DNA of 64,000 nucleotides from Mycobacterium sp. 1081908.1. Lineage in GTDB: Bacteria > Actinomycetota > Actinomycetes > Mycobacteriales > Mycobacteriaceae. Shown piece after piece: positions 9,450 through 18,807 of the stretch; the first letter of the stretch is position 1, and every line of letters begins with the position of its first letter. The position numbers and the translations under genes were made by a program. The DNA is taken from positions 1 to 64,000 of the forward strand of contig NZ_LZLY01000155.1 in the NCBI RefSeq assembly GCF_001673535.1, given 5' to 3'. Below the pieces are notes generated by a model, which worked only from the letters and a program-made list of their open reading frames with translations, was not told the DNA's origin and did no database searches.

Positions 9450-9674
9450 GTGGTGAGCAAGAAGATTGCAGGCAAGACTTTTTCCACGCCGGAAGAAGCA
9501 GGCGTTACTCCTCCAACAGCAGAAGAATTGGCGAAGGCGCAAAAGATACTTGATGAGTTCGAAGAAAAAATAAACGCCGTGCAACCGGAAGATCGGGTGA
9601 AGGAAGTTTCTCCAAAATTCTGGGACGATATCTCAGGCACGGAGTGTGACCCTCGGAGACAAAGTAGCCGTTGA
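9450..9674 (+). CDS. Small hypothetical protein after the toxin/immunity pair
   Basis: A 74-residue ORF with two possible GTG starts (9450 and 9453) preceded by a GGGGG run. It is rich in Lys, Glu and Ala, with a likely amphipathic helix (TAEELAKAQKILDEFEEKI) and a C-terminal WDDISGTE segment. Composition is AT-rich like the toxin and immunity genes and unlike the genes further on. It could be a second immunity or orphan cassette fragment, or non-coding. I recognise no family. Confidence 0.35.
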   Translation: MVSKKIAGKTFSTPEEAGVTPPTAEELAKAQKILDEFEEKINAVQPEDRVKEVSPKFWDDISGTECDPRRQSSR

Positions 9675-9711
9675 CTCGGCGCCCGAGAAGTTTTATTCCG
9701 ACCCGGTCCGG

Positions 9712-10122
9712 CTACTCGCTGCGGTCTAACAAATCCGAAGACCCCAGCACCCGCTCTACCTGCACCTCGATGACCACCCGCCGCGGGTTGGGCCTGGGCG
9801 TCCGATACCGCTGGGCGTAACGGAGCTCGGCGTCACGCACGGCGTCGGCGTCGCTGTTCACCTTCGACCGGCCCTCCAGCGACAGCCATCGCGCGCCGTC
9901 CACCTGACTGAGCACGGCCACCCCGGCGCGGTCCGCGTTCACCGCCTTCTGCGACCCGCCGGTCGTGATCACCCGCGCGATGTGGGTCTTGGGATCGAAG
10001 GTGAATCCGACGGCCACCACATGTGGTGAATTGTCGGCCCGCAACGTGGTCAGCATGGCCAGATGACGTTCCGACAGGAAAGCCAGCGCATCGTCGGTCA
10101 GCCGCGTAGTGGTATTCGCCAT
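9712..10122 (-). CDS. F420-dependent biliverdin reductase homologue (Rv2074-like)
   Basis: A 136-residue single-domain split beta-barrel protein of the PPOX/FDOR family. It matches M. tuberculosis Rv2074 closely in remembered sequence: [51 protein letters not shown], and [16 protein letters not shown]. Rv2074 was first annotated as a pyridoxamine 5'-phosphate oxidase and later shown to reduce biliverdin to bilirubin with F420H2, so that activity is the best guess here. The ATG at 10122 is directly preceded by an in-frame GTG at 10125, either of which could be used. It is divergent from the SDR gene with only 35 bases between starts. Confidence 0.88.
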   Translation of the reverse strand: MANTTTRLTDDALAFLSERHLAMLTTLRADNSPHVVAVGFTFDPKTHIARVITTGGSQKAVNADRAGVAVLSQVDGARWLSLEGRSKVNSDADAVRDAELRYAQRYRTPRPNPRRVVIEVQVERVLGSSDLLDRSE

Positions 10123-10157
10123 CACCGCTCACGCTAGCGCAGGTCATAATCGCAGCC

Positions 10158-10907
10158 GTGGACGACACGGGCGCAGGTCCGGTACTAATCCTGGGCGGCC
10201 GCAGCGAAATCGGCATCGAGCTCGCGCGGCGGCTGGCCCCCGGCGCGACGGTGGTGCTTGCCGCGCGCAGATCGAATCAGCTCGACGACCAGGTCGCCAC
10301 CCTCAAGGCCGCCGGCGCCGCGGCGGTGCACACCATGGAATTCGACGCCGACGACCTGGCCTCGCACGGTCCGCTGGTTTCCTCGATCGTCGCCGACCAC
10401 GGACCCATCGGCACCGCGGTGCTGGCCTTCGGGATCCTCGGCGATCAGGCCCGCGCCGAGACCGACGCCGCGCACGCGGTCGCCATCGTGCACACCGACT
10501 ACGTCGCCGAAGTCAGCATGCTCACCCATCTGGCCGCGGCCATGCGCACCGCCGGCCGTGGCTCGCTGGTCGTCTTCTCCTCCGTCGCCGGGGTTCGGGT
10601 GCGCCGCGCGAACTACGTCTACGGCTCGGCGAAGGCCGGCTTGGACGGCTTCGCCAGCGGGCTGGCCGACGCGCTGCACGGCAGCGGCGTCAAGCTGCTC
10701 ATCGCGCGCCCAGGCTTCGTCATCGGACGGATGACCGAGGGCATGCGACCCGCGCCGCTGTCGAGCACCCCGGAGCAAGTGGCCGCCGCGACCGCGCGGG
10801 CGCTGGCCAAAGGACGACGAACGGTGTGGATCCCGTGGTCGCTACGGCCGATGTTCTTCGTGATGCGGCTGCTGCCGCAGTTCGTCTGGCGCAGGATGCC
10901 GCGATGA
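10158..10907 (+). CDS. Short-chain dehydrogenase, DprE2-like (Rv2073c-like)
   Basis: A 249-residue Rossmann-fold oxidoreductase. It has the nucleotide-binding LILGGRSEIGIELARRL, where SEIG replaces the usual GxGIG as in DprE2. It also has the catalytic Ser (VVFSSVAGVRVRR) and the Tyr-x3-Lys pair in YVYGSAKAGLDGF. The C-terminal half is close to DprE2 (IARPGFVIGRMTEGM, then KGRRTVWIPW and a hydrophobic basic tail ending RRMPR that may touch the membrane). DprE2 makes decaprenyl-phosphoryl-arabinose; this paralogue is present in M. tuberculosis as Rv2073c with unknown substrate. Its stop overlaps the cobL start (ATGA), so it is the first gene of the cobL-M-K transcript. Confidence 0.85.
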   Translation: MDDTGAGPVLILGGRSEIGIELARRLAPGATVVLAARRSNQLDDQVATLKAAGAAAVHTMEFDADDLASHGPLVSSIVADHGPIGTAVLAFGILGDQARAETDAAHAVAIVHTDYVAEVSMLTHLAAAMRTAGRGSLVVFSSVAGVRVRRANYVYGSAKAGLDGFASGLADALHGSGVKLLIARPGFVIGRMTEGMRPAPLSSTPEQVAAATARALAKGRRTVWIPWSLRPMFFVMRLLPQFVWRRMPR

Positions 10908-12070
10908 TCGTCGTTGTCGGTATCGGCGCCGACGGCATGGCCGGACTCGCGGAATCATCGCGCGCCGAATTACGCAGAGCTACAGTCGTTTACGGATCAC
11001 GACGGCAGCTCGACCTGCTCGACGACACGGTGACCGCGCCCCGCCGGGAGTGGCCATCACCGATGCTGCCTGCCCTGCAAGCGCTACCCGTAGACGACAA
11101 AATCCACATCGTCGCCAGTGGAGACCCGCTCCTGCACGGCATCGGCGGCACTCTGATCCGGCTGTACGGTCCCGAGAAGGTCAGGGTGCTGCCGCACGTG
11201 TCCTCGGTGACCTTGGCGTGCGCCCGGATGGGCTGGAACGCCCACGACACCGAGGTCATCAGCCTGGTGACCGCGCCGGCGCACACCGCCGTGCGCCGCG
11301 GCGGCCAGGCGATCGTTCTGTCGAAAAACGCGGCCACTCCTAAGGAACTAGCGGCCTTGCTCAGCGCGCACGGGCGCGGCGACTCCGCATTCACCGTGCT
11401 CGAAAACCTCGGCGGCCCAACCGAACGCCGTCGCGACAGCACCGCGCGCCGATGGGCCGACGACCCGCCGCAAGACGTCGATGACCTCCACGTGATCGCT
11501 GTCCGCTACCTGCCCGACGAACGCATGTCGCCATATCCGGATGCCGCGTTCGTCCACGACGGCCAGATCACCAAACACGGGGTCCGGGCGGCGACCCTGG
11601 CCGCGCTGGCGCCGCGACCAGGGGAGCGGCTCTGGGACGTTGGCGCGGGTTCGGGCAGCATCAGCGTCGAATGGTGCCTGAGCTGGCGGGGTTGCGGCGC
11701 GGTGGCGTTCGAGCGCGACGAGCGGCGCCGGCTCAACATCGCGTCCAACGCGTCGGCGTTCGGCGTCAGCATCGACGTCCTCGCCGAGGCGCCGGAGGCT
11801 TTCAACGGCGTCGATGCACCGTCGGCGATCTTCGTCGGCGGCGGCCTCACCCAACCGGGTCTGCTCGAGGCATGCCTCGATAACCTGCCCAAAGGCGGAC
11901 GGCTGGTCGCCAACGCGGTCACCGCTGAATCAGAAGCCGTTCTGGCACAGTCTTATTCACGATTCGGCGGCGAGCTGCGGCGCTTCCAGCACTATCACGG
12001 CGAGCCGCTCGGCGGCTTCACCGGATGGCGCCCGCAGCTGCCCGTCACGCAGTGGACGATGACGAAATGA
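10904..12070 (+). CDS. cobL: Precorrin-6Y C5,15-methyltransferase (decarboxylating) CobL
   Basis: A 388-residue bifunctional enzyme of aerobic cobalamin synthesis. It methylates C5 and C15 of precorrin-6B and removes the C12 acetate carboxyl to give precorrin-8x. The N-terminal half is the tetrapyrrole methylase domain (IVVVGIGADGMAGL, then IVASGDPLLHGIGG). The C-terminal half from about residue 200 is the class I methyltransferase-like domain (LWDVGAGSGSISVEW, AIFVGGGLTQPGLLE). The ATG overlaps the SDR stop, and the cobL stop overlaps the cobM start, so the genes are translationally coupled. Length and order match Rv2072c. Confidence 0.95.
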   Translation: MIVVVGIGADGMAGLAESSRAELRRATVVYGSRRQLDLLDDTVTAPRREWPSPMLPALQALPVDDKIHIVASGDPLLHGIGGTLIRLYGPEKVRVLPHVSSVTLACARMGWNAHDTEVISLVTAPAHTAVRRGGQAIVLSKNAATPKELAALLSAHGRGDSAFTVLENLGGPTERRRDSTARRWADDPPQDVDDLHVIAVRYLPDERMSPYPDAAFVHDGQITKHGVRAATLAALAPRPGERLWDVGAGSGSISVEWCLSWRGCGAVAFERDERRRLNIASNASAFGVSIDVLAEAPEAFNGVDAPSAIFVGGGLTQPGLLEACLDNLPKGGRLVANAVTAESEAVLAQSYSRFGGELRRFQHYHGEPLGGFTGWRPQLPVTQWTMTK

Positions 12071-12822
12071 CGGTGTACTTCATCGGCGCGGGCCCGGGCG
12101 CCGCGGACCTCATCACCGTCCGCGGCCAGCGGCTCCTCGAAGGCTGCGCAACGTGCCTCTACGCGGGCTCCATCATGCCCGACGACCTGCTGGCGCTGTG
12201 CCCGGCCGACGCGAAAATCATTGACACGGGTCCGCTTACGTTGGACCAGATCGTCACCGAAATCGCCGACGCCGACGCGGCGGGCCATGACGTGGCACGG
12301 CTGCACTCCGGTGACCCGTCGCTGTACAGCGCGCTGGCCGAGCAGTGCCGCCGGCTCGACGCGCTGGGCATCGACTACGAAATCGTGCCGGGCGTACCGG
12401 CTTTCGCCGCCGCCGCGGCAGCCCTGAAACGCGAGCTCACCGTACCTGGCGTGGCGCAGACGGTGACGCTGACGCGGGTCGCCACCCTCTCGACGCCCAT
12501 GCCCACCGGCGAAGAGCTACAGACCCTCGCCCAAACCGGCGGCACTCTGGTCCTTCACCTGGCCGCCGCCCAGATCGACGCCATCGTCCCGCAGCTGCTC
12601 CAAGGCGGCTACCGCCCCGAAACACCCACTGCAGTAGTGGCTTTCGCGAGCTGGCCGCAACAGATCGTGCTGCGCGGCAACCTGGCCGACGTCGCCGGCC
12701 GGATGCACGACGCCAACATCACCAAGACCGCCGTGATCATCGTCGGCGACGTGCTGGCGGCCGAGGGATTCAGCGACAGCTACCTGTACTCCACCGGGCG
12801 GATCCGGGGGAGCCGGCACTGA
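12067..12822 (+). CDS. cobM: Precorrin-4 C11-methyltransferase CobM
   Basis: A 251-residue SAM-dependent methylase converting precorrin-4 to precorrin-5. It shows the family's N-terminal MTVYFIGAGPGAADLITVRG, the second motif VARLHSGDPSLYSALAEQ, and EIVPGVPAFAAAAA. The ATG lies within ATGA shared with the cobL stop, and the gene ends in TGATG shared with cobK. M. tuberculosis Rv2071c is the counterpart. Nothing unusual is seen. Confidence 0.95.
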   Translation: MTVYFIGAGPGAADLITVRGQRLLEGCATCLYAGSIMPDDLLALCPADAKIIDTGPLTLDQIVTEIADADAAGHDVARLHSGDPSLYSALAEQCRRLDALGIDYEIVPGVPAFAAAAAALKRELTVPGVAQTVTLTRVATLSTPMPTGEELQTLAQTGGTLVLHLAAAQIDAIVPQLLQGGYRPETPTAVVAFASWPQQIVLRGNLADVAGRMHDANITKTAVIIVGDVLAAEGFSDSYLYSTGRIRGSRH

Positions 12823-13547
12823 TGCGGGTCCTGCTGCTCGGCGGCACCGCCGAGGCACGCGCGCTGGCGAAAACGCTGCACCCGCGCATCGATATCGTCA
12901 GCTCGCTGGCCGGCCGCGTCCCCGATCCCGCCCTTCCCGTCGGCCCGGTTCGCATCGGGGGCTTCGGCGGCGTCGACGGGCTGCGGCGCTGGCTGCGGGA
13001 CGAACACGTCGACGCCGTCGTTGACGCCACCCACCCGTTTGCGGCGAACATGACGGCGCACGCCGCCGAAGCCTGTGCCGCACTGGGGATACCGCATGTG
13101 GTGCTGGCACGCCCGGCCTGGCCCGCCGGCGACGCCCTCGTCGTCGACTCGGACACCGGCGCGGCGGAAGCCGTGGCGAAGCACCAATATTCACGGATAT
13201 TTCTCACCACCGGCCGTTCGAGCGTGCCCGCCTTCGCCGGCAGCGGTGCATGGTTTCTAATCCGGGTGGTCACCGCGCCAGATACCGCCGCGCTGCCGCG
13301 TCACCACCGGTTGCTGTTGTCGCGTGGGCCGTATCGCTACGACGACGAACTCGCGCTGCTGCGTGAGCACCGCATCGAGGCGCTGGTCACCAAGAACAGC
13401 GGCGGCGAGATGACCCGCGCCAAGGTGAATGCGGCCGCGGCGCTGGACATTCCGGTGGTCATGATCGCGAGACCGAAACTTCCGGCGGGCGTGGTAGCCG
13501 TCGGCAGCGTGGAAGAGGCCGCCGAATGGGTCGCGGCGCTCGGCTAG
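12822..13547 (+). CDS. cobK: Precorrin-6A reductase CobK
   Basis: A 241-residue NADPH-dependent reductase turning precorrin-6A into dihydroprecorrin-6. Recognisable elements are [16 protein letters not shown] at the N-terminus, the conserved [32 protein letters not shown], and the C-terminal [21 protein letters not shown]. It is the last gene of the SDR-cobL-cobM-cobK run; its stop overlaps tail-to-tail with the sigC stop by 4 bases (13544-13547). Length agrees with Rv2070c. Confidence 0.95.
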   Translation: MRVLLLGGTAEARALAKTLHPRIDIVSSLAGRVPDPALPVGPVRIGGFGGVDGLRRWLRDEHVDAVVDATHPFAANMTAHAAEACAALGIPHVVLARPAWPAGDALVVDSDTGAAEAVAKHQYSRIFLTTGRSSVPAFAGSGAWFLIRVVTAPDTAALPRHHRLLLSRGPYRYDDELALLREHRIEALVTKNSGGEMTRAKVNAAAALDIPVVMIARPKLPAGVVAVGSVEEAAEWVAALG

Positions 13548-14098
13548 CCGGTCAGGTCCTCGCGTTCCACGTCGGCGAGCAGTGCGTCGCGGGCGCGGGC
13601 GACGCGGGATCGGATGGTTCCCACCGGGCACCCGCAGACCGCCGCGGCGTCGGCGTAGGGCAGCCCGAGCAGCTGCGTGAGCAACAGTGCCTCTCGCTGC
13701 TCGATGCTGAGGTTCGCGATCATCGTGGTCACCTCGACGAGGTCTTCGAAGCCGCGGGCGTGGCGGTCGCGGCTGAGGAAGTGCGCCGGATCGGCGCCTG
13801 AGGTGGTGCGCGGCCGCGATTGGGCGTGGCGGATGTGATCGGCCACCACCCGGCGTGCGATGGCGAGCAGCCACGTTCGGGCACTGGATCGCCCGGAGAA
13901 TCGTTCGATCGCGCCGATCGCCCGCAGGAACGTTTCCTGCGTTAGGTCGTCCGCGGTGCTCGCGTCGGATAGATAGGTGACGAATCTCCACACGTCTTGC
14001 TGGGTTGCTTTGATGAACGCCTCGAGCGCACGCGGATTCCCGCGTGCGGCGGCCAACGCGAGGTCGGTGACGGCCTCGTCGTCGCTTGACGCGGTCAT
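13544..14098 (-). CDS. sigC: ECF sigma factor SigC
   Basis: A 184-residue extracytoplasmic-function sigma factor. Region 2 covers [16 protein letters not shown] and [15 protein letters not shown] with the [17 protein letters not shown] end; region 4 covers [41 protein letters not shown]. It lacks the extra C-terminal domain of larger ECF factors. The ATG at 14098 has a good Shine-Dalgarno AAGGTGG (14105-14111) 6 bases upstream. The reading frame continues upstream without a stop into a zinc-finger membrane protein, so translation could also run through from that ORF. In M. tuberculosis SigC has been linked to copper-related and nrp-operon expression, and no cognate anti-sigma factor sits next to it there. 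Counterpart: Rv2069. Confidence 0.93.
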   Translation of the reverse strand: MTASSDDEAVTDLALAAARGNPRALEAFIKATQQDVWRFVTYLSDASTADDLTQETFLRAIGAIERFSGRSSARTWLLAIARRVVADHIRHAQSRPRTTSGADPAHFLSRDRHARGFEDLVEVTTMIANLSIEQREALLLTQLLGLPYADAAAVCGCPVGTIRSRVARARDALLADVEREDLTG

Positions 14099-14896
14099 AG
14101 GCAACCACCTTAGTTGCGCGGGCCTGGGCAGTCTACGACGGGTCGTCGTAGAGCCCGCTCGGTTGATGGGCCAAAGATGCCGGTGTCGCCGGCCACTGGG
14201 CGCCGGCGGCCGGACGCGGTAGTCGGCATCAACATCGGAGGTGCGCCGCCTGCCGGCCCCGATGCGCTCGCGCGCCACCAGCAACGCGAAAGCAAGCCCC
14301 AACAGCAGGGGCATGTGGCTCGCGATGCGTGTCGCGGTCACCTCGCCGGCGAAGGCGTCCACCACCACGTAACTCAGCAGCGCGACCGAATACACGCCGG
14401 TAATCGCGGCCACGCCGATCGCGGTGACGGGCCATACGCCCGCGGCAACCATGGCGAGACCCAACGCGAGCAACCAGGCGGTCGACTCGTGCATCAGGTG
14501 TTCTCCCGACATCGCGCCGTGCATGTGGCTCGACACCATGCCGAAATCGATGCCGCCGATCTGGGCCGCCGCGATCGCCACCTGGAACAGACCGACCCCG
14601 ATCAGTCCCCAGCGCCGGTAGTGCGTCCGCAGCCAGCGCATCGAGCGGTGATAGGTGGGGGACTGCTGATCGAGGCTTGCGATGATTTTTGCTACCAGGT
14701 CTGGCCCCTCGCCCGGCTCGATCGAGGCCAACCGCCGACTCTGGATCGCCGCGCCGATCAACCAGTTCCGGCAGGCGCGACACGATTCCAGGTGGGCGTC
14801 GACCTGCTGCGCGAGCACCTGCGGACGCTCACCGTCCAACCGCGCAGAAAGCGCCTCACGCGCAACGTCACACCGCATCCCTGCATCGTTGCGCAT
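14099..14896 (-). CDS. Zinc-finger (ZAS) membrane protein, candidate anti-SigC factor
   Basis: An ORF of 266 codons before the sigC ATG, in the same frame as sigC and with no stop between them. The N-terminus has the zinc-associated anti-sigma signature H35-x3-C39-x2-C42 with an extra Cys9. It is followed by three to four membrane segments ([72 protein letters not shown]). A Met/His-rich loop ([19 protein letters not shown]) links the first two segments and could bind metal. The last 60 or so codons before sigC are Arg/Pro-rich and may be read-through rather than folded protein. The start is ATG 14896 or 14878. Classic anti-sigma genes lie downstream of their sigma gene; here the order is reversed. 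The role is inferred from motif and position only. Confidence 0.7.
14105..14111 (-). promoter_or_regulatory. sigC ribosome binding site
   Basis: On the minus strand the sequence AAGGTGG lies 6 bases before the sigC ATG. It falls inside the open frame of the upstream zinc-finger ORF and is the main argument that SigC starts at 14098 rather than only being made as a fusion. Confidence 0.6.
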
Positions 14897-15036
14897 GCCC
14901 GATCGGTGCGCAAAGGCCAGGACGGAACAGAAGGCCGGGAACCAAACCCTCCGGCAAACCGACCACTGGAGGCAAGCCCTACCGCCACGCCATCCACCGA
15001 AGAGGTATTCGTGTCTCTACCTGAAGGCCCCCGACG
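14897..15036. promoter_or_regulatory. Divergent promoter region of zinc-finger/sigC and PPE genes
   Basis: These 140 bases separate the start of the zinc-finger ORF (minus) from the PPE start (plus) and must hold both promoters if neither gene starts further in. I could not place -10 or -35 elements with confidence. Confidence 0.35.
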
Positions 15037-16614
15037 ATGACCGCCCCTATCTGGATTGCCTTGCCGCCGGAGGTGCACTCCACATTGCTGAGCAGCGGAC
15101 CGGGATCTGGGCCGCTGCTCGCCGCCGCCGAGGCGTGGTCGTCGATGGGCACCGAATATGCCACCGCGGCAGACGAACTCATCGGGTTGCTGGGCGCCGC
15201 GCAGACCGCATGGGATGGGCCCAGCGCCGAACGTTACGTCGCGGCCCATGCCCCCTACTTGACCTGGCTCATGCACAACGCCGCCAAGAGCACCGCTGCC
15301 GCCGCGCTGCATCAGACGGCGGCCGCCGCCCATACGGGCGCGCTGGCCGCCATGCCCACGGTGGCCGAGCTCGCCGCAAACCACGCCGTTCACGCGGCGC
15401 TGGTGGCAACCAACTTCTTTGGCATCAACACCATTCCCATCGCCGTCAATGAAGCGGACTACGCACGCATGTGGGTGCAGGCCGCCGAAACCATGACGAC
15501 CTATCAAGCAGCGACCGACTCCGCCCTGGCGGCGATGCCGACGACGGCGCCCGCGCCGCAGATCGTCGCGCCGGCCGCTGAGATCAGCCCAGCGGACACC
15601 GCCACGACACGATCCGCCGCCAGCGCTCCGTCGGCCAACGCCAGCACGTCTTGGCAGGATCAGCTCGCCGCCCTCATCCAGCAGTACACCCGCAATTTCG
15701 CGTGGCCGGTGTCCAAGGACCTCAACCCCGCCGGATGGCCCATCCCTGCGGTACCCTTCGCCAACGGGCTCACCTCGGCGCTGATGCAAGTCCCCGGAAT
15801 GTCCCCGGCTCTCGCAAGCGCCCTGGCGTGGGCCACCTTTCACACGTTGATGATCTTTTGGCCGTTCGGTCAGCAAGCGGTCCAGTTGGCCCTATCGCTT
15901 GCCCCCGCCCTGGCCGCCGTTCCGGTCGTCGGCGCCGTTGGTGTCGCGGCGGGCGCCGCCGCCGCGGCCGGCCTCGTGGTCCCGCTGTCCGTTGCGACGG
16001 CCTTACCCGCGGGCGCCGCCGCGCCGGTACCGGCGGGCGCTTTGCCGGCGCCCGCAAGCACGGCCGCCGCGCCAGCGAGCGTCAGCAGCGTCGCCACGAC
16101 GGCGCCCGCCCCCGCGGCGTCCGGTCCGGCGCTCGGCAGCGGCGGGGGACCGGTCGGTGGCGGGCCGGGAGTGGGCTTCGGCCCGACGGCTTCGACGGGG
16201 ATCGCCGACGTCTTGTATGCCGTGGGGCTGTCCGGATTGTCCGCACGTGGCAGCGCCAATAGTCGTGCACGTCGCAAATCCGAGGAACCGGCCGCCGGCG
16301 ACGCCGATGCGAACACGGCCGCCGCGGCGTCGGCGAAGCGAGAGAGCGGCCGTCGGCGCGTCCGGGCCGCATCGAAGGACCGTGCCCACCGCTACGAATA
16401 CCTGGACCTGGAATCGGACGGAGTCGCGATCTCCGACCGCGGCGCCGGAGCCCTTGGTTTCCCCGGAACCGCGGCCAAATCCGGCCCTGGCCCGGCCGCC
16501 GGATTGACGACGTTGACCGGTGACGGTCTGAGCGATGGCCCCACGTTGCCCCTGATGCCCAGCAGCTGGGCCGGCGATTGCCCGAACGTGGCTGACCGCA
16601 ACCCCATCGGGTGA
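15037..16614 (+). CDS. PPE family protein, PPW subfamily
   Basis: A 525-residue PPE protein. The N-terminal 180 residues are the conserved PPE helical domain, starting [15 protein letters not shown] with the PPE triplet and the WxG-type turn [13 protein letters not shown], and [19 protein letters not shown]. The middle is Ala/Pro-rich. The C-terminus has the PPW signature: [14 protein letters not shown], then [25 protein letters not shown] proteins usually pair with a PE protein and leave by a type VII system; no PE gene is adjacent. The gene lies where M. tuberculosis has blaC and Rv2067c, so it is an insertion or replacement. Its divergent position from sigC is notable because SigC-dependent loci in M. 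tuberculosis include PPE1. Confidence 0.9.
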   Translation: MTAPIWIALPPEVHSTLLSSGPGSGPLLAAAEAWSSMGTEYATAADELIGLLGAAQTAWDGPSAERYVAAHAPYLTWLMHNAAKSTAAAALHQTAAAAHTGALAAMPTVAELAANHAVHAALVATNFFGINTIPIAVNEADYARMWVQAAETMTTYQAATDSALAAMPTTAPAPQIVAPAAEISPADTATTRSAASAPSANASTSWQDQLAALIQQYTRNFAWPVSKDLNPAGWPIPAVPFANGLTSALMQVPGMSPALASALAWATFHTLMIFWPFGQQAVQLALSLAPALAAVPVVGAVGVAAGAAAAAGLVVPLSVATALPAGAAAPVPAGALPAPASTAAAPASVSSVATTAPAPAASGPALGSGGGPVGGGPGVGFGPTASTGIADVLYAVGLSGLSARGSANSRARRKSEEPAAGDADANTAAAASAKRESGRRRVRAASKDRAHRYEYLDLESDGVAISDRGAGALGFPGTAAKSGPGPAAGLTTLTGDGLSDGPTLPLMPSSWAGDCPNVADRNPIG

Positions 16615-16698
16615 CAGCCCGATGGCGCCGAGCAACGGGCGGCGAGGCGCCAAAGTGAGAGTCGTTTGCCGCCGCGACACGCGGGTACTTGGGCCACC

Positions 16699-17325
16699 AT
16701 GACTTCGGCAACACAACAGCGGCTGAGCGCCGTCGCGTTGATCTGCACGTTGAAGAAAAGCCCGGCGGCATCGAGCAGCGAGGTGATGGCCGATCAGGTG
16801 CTCGAACAGCTGCGCAAGGGCGGCGTCGACGGCCAGAAGGTCCGCTGCGTCGACCTGAGCCTGCTGCCCGGCACGGAGGCCGACATGGGGCCGGGCGACG
16901 AATGGCCGCAGCTGCTGGAAAAGATCAAGGCCGCAGACATCGTCGTCGTCTCCACCCCGACCTGGGTAGGCCACATGTCCAGCGTCGCGCAACGCGTCTT
17001 GGAAAGACTGGACGCAGAAATATCCGATGAGGACGACGCCGGCCGGCCCAAGATGGTCGGCAAGGTGGCCCTGGCCGTGGTCGTGGGCAACGAAGATGGC
17101 GCCCACAAGATCGTCGCCGACCTTTTCCAGGCCCTCAACGACATTGGATTCTCAATCCCGGCGCAGGGCTGCACGTATTGGAACGGTGAGGCCATGCAGG
17201 GCGGGGACTTCAAAGACCTCGACGAGGTACCGGAAGCGATCGCCACCACCACCGAGTCCGCGGCCCGCAACGCGGTGCACCTCGCCGGCGTTCTACGGCA
17301 GAACCCCTACCCGCCGTACGAGTGA
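16699..17325 (+). CDS. Flavodoxin/NADPH-dependent FMN reductase family protein
   Basis: A 208-residue flavodoxin-fold protein. It has the N-terminal strand and phosphate-binding loop region ALICTLKKSPAASSSEVMADQV, the flavin-contacting STPTWVGHMSSVAQRVLERLD, and GKVALAVVVGNEDGAHKI. This pattern is seen in NAD(P)H-dependent FMN reductases and WrbA-like enzymes. No membrane segment or signal is visible. The start is ATG 16699. It ends 3 bases before the convergent cobIJ stop. The substrate is unknown; a quinone, nitro-compound or flavin electron-transfer role is typical of the family. Confidence 0.75.
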   Translation: MTSATQQRLSAVALICTLKKSPAASSSEVMADQVLEQLRKGGVDGQKVRCVDLSLLPGTEADMGPGDEWPQLLEKIKAADIVVVSTPTWVGHMSSVAQRVLERLDAEISDEDDAGRPKMVGKVALAVVVGNEDGAHKIVADLFQALNDIGFSIPAQGCTYWNGEAMQGGDFKDLDEVPEAIATTTESAARNAVHLAGVLRQNPYPPYE

Positions 17326-17328
17326 CCG

Positions 17329-18807
17329 TCAGGCGGGATACCGCCGGGGGGTGAACACCCGGTCGCCGAAATCGTCTGAGTGCCACTGGGTTTGGGAGGA
17401 GCCGACGATCAGCAGGCAGCGCATGTCGACGTCGGCGGGGTCGAGATCGGCGAGCCGCACCACGCGGACATCTTCGTCGGGCCCGGACACGTTGCGGCCG
17501 ATCACCACCGGCGTGCCGGGTTCGCGGTGGGCCATCAGCACGTCGCGCATCGCGCCGACCTGCCAGGTCCGCGCCTTTGATGCCGGGTTGTAGATGGCCA
17601 GCACCAGATCGGCGGCCGCGGCGGCGGCCAACCGCCCGGAAATCACGTCCCAGGGCTTGAGCCGGTCGGACAACGAGATCACCGCGTAGTCATGACCCAA
17701 CGGGGCGCCCACCCGGCTGGCGACGGCCTGCGCCGCCGTCATCGCCGGAATGACCCGGATCCGCACTCCCGGCCACTGTTTGGCCTCTTCCAGCACCGCG
17801 GTCGCCATCGCGAACACGCCGGGATCGCCCGACGACACCACGGCGACGGCGTGCCCCTGCTCGGCGAGCGCGCAGGCCAGCCGCGCCCGCGCCGGTTCGT
17901 CGGTGTTGTCGCTGGCGTGACGCCGTTGGCCGTCGCGGACCGCGACCCGGTCCAAATAGGGGGCATAGCCGATCAGATCGGTCGCGGCGGCCAGTTCCCG
18001 CCGGCTCTCCGGCGTCATCCAATCGACGTCGCCGGGCCCCAGGCCGACCACGGCGACCGTCCCGGCCACCGACGGCCGCTGCGTGCGGCGGCCACCGGGC
18101 AGCATGGCCAGCGAAAAGTAGGGCACGCTGGCCTCGTCGACGTCCGCGGCAGGCATGATCCGCTGTCCCGACGTGCTGGCCCGCTCGACGTAGAACGCGT
18201 CGCCGAGTTGTCCGGACGCCGAAAGCGCCTCTCGCACAGCGTGATACGAGCGGCCCAGCTTGAGCACGACCGCGGCGTCCGCGTCGGCGAGGCGGCGCGT
18301 CAGCTCGGCCACCGGCAGGGTGCCGGGCAGCACCGACAACACCTCGTCGCCGGCCACCAGTGGGGTCGCGATGGCCGCCGAGGCGGCGCTCACCGACGTC
18401 ACACCCGGCACGATGACGGCGTTGAACCGCTGCGTCAGCCGGGTGTGCAAATGCATGTACGAGCTGTAGAACAGCGGGTCGCCCTCGGCGAGCAGCGCGA
18501 CGTCGCGACCGGCGTCGAGGTGCGCGGCGATGCGCCGCGTCGAGTCCGCGTAGAAGTCCTCGATCGCCCCGGCGTAGCCGCCGGGATGGTCGGTGGCCTC
18601 GGTGGTCACCGGATAGACCAGGTGCTCCTCGATCTGGCCCGGCCGCAGATACGGTTCGGCGATTCCGCGGGCGATGCTGCGACCGTGCCGCGCGCTGTGG
18701 TAGGCCACCACGTCGGCCTCGCCGATCACCCGGGCGGCCTTCACCGTCACCAACTCCGGATCGCCGGGCCCCAGCCCGACCCCCCATAGGGTGCCCCGCG
18801 CGCTCAC
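17329..18807 (-). CDS. cobIJ: CobIJ fusion: precorrin-2 C20- and precorrin-3B C17-methyltransferase
   Basis: A 492-residue fusion of two tetrapyrrole methylases, as in M. tuberculosis Rv2066. The first domain (about 1-240) is Cob[55 protein letters not shown]. The second (about 248-480) is Cob[53 protein letters not shown]. It performs the second methylation (C20) and the ring-contracting C17 methylation. The GTG start overlaps the cobH stop by 4 bases, showing coupling in a cobG-cobH-cobIJ operon. Confidence 0.95.
   Translation of the reverse strand: MSARGTLWGVGLGPGDPELVTVKAARVIGEADVVAYHSARHGRSIARGIAEPYLRPGQIEEHLVYPVTTEATDHPGGYAGAIEDFYADSTRRIAAHLDAGRDVALLAEGDPLFYSSYMHLHTRLTQRFNAVIVPGVTSVSAASAAIATPLVAGDEVLSVLPGTLPVAELTRRLADADAAVVLKLGRSYHAVREALSASGQLGDAFYVERASTSGQRIMPAADVDEASVPYFSLAMLPGGRRTQRPSVAGTVAVVGLGPGDVDWMTPESRRELAAATDLIGYAPYLDRVAVRDGQRRHASDNTDEPARARLACALAEQGHAVAVVSSGDPGVFAMATAVLEEAKQWPGVRIRVIPAMTAAQAVASRVGAPLGHDYAVISLSDRLKPWDVISGRLAAAAAADLVLAIYNPASKARTWQVGAMRDVLMAHREPGTPVVIGRNVSGPDEDVRVVRLADLDPADVDMRCLLIVGSSQTQWHSDDFGDRVFTPRRYPA

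Noticed and set aside
15037-16614. Cobalamin riboswitch upstream of the PPE gene (as before some mycobacterial PPE genes)
   Set aside because: The 140-base divergent leader shows no B12-box-like conserved sequence that I could identify.
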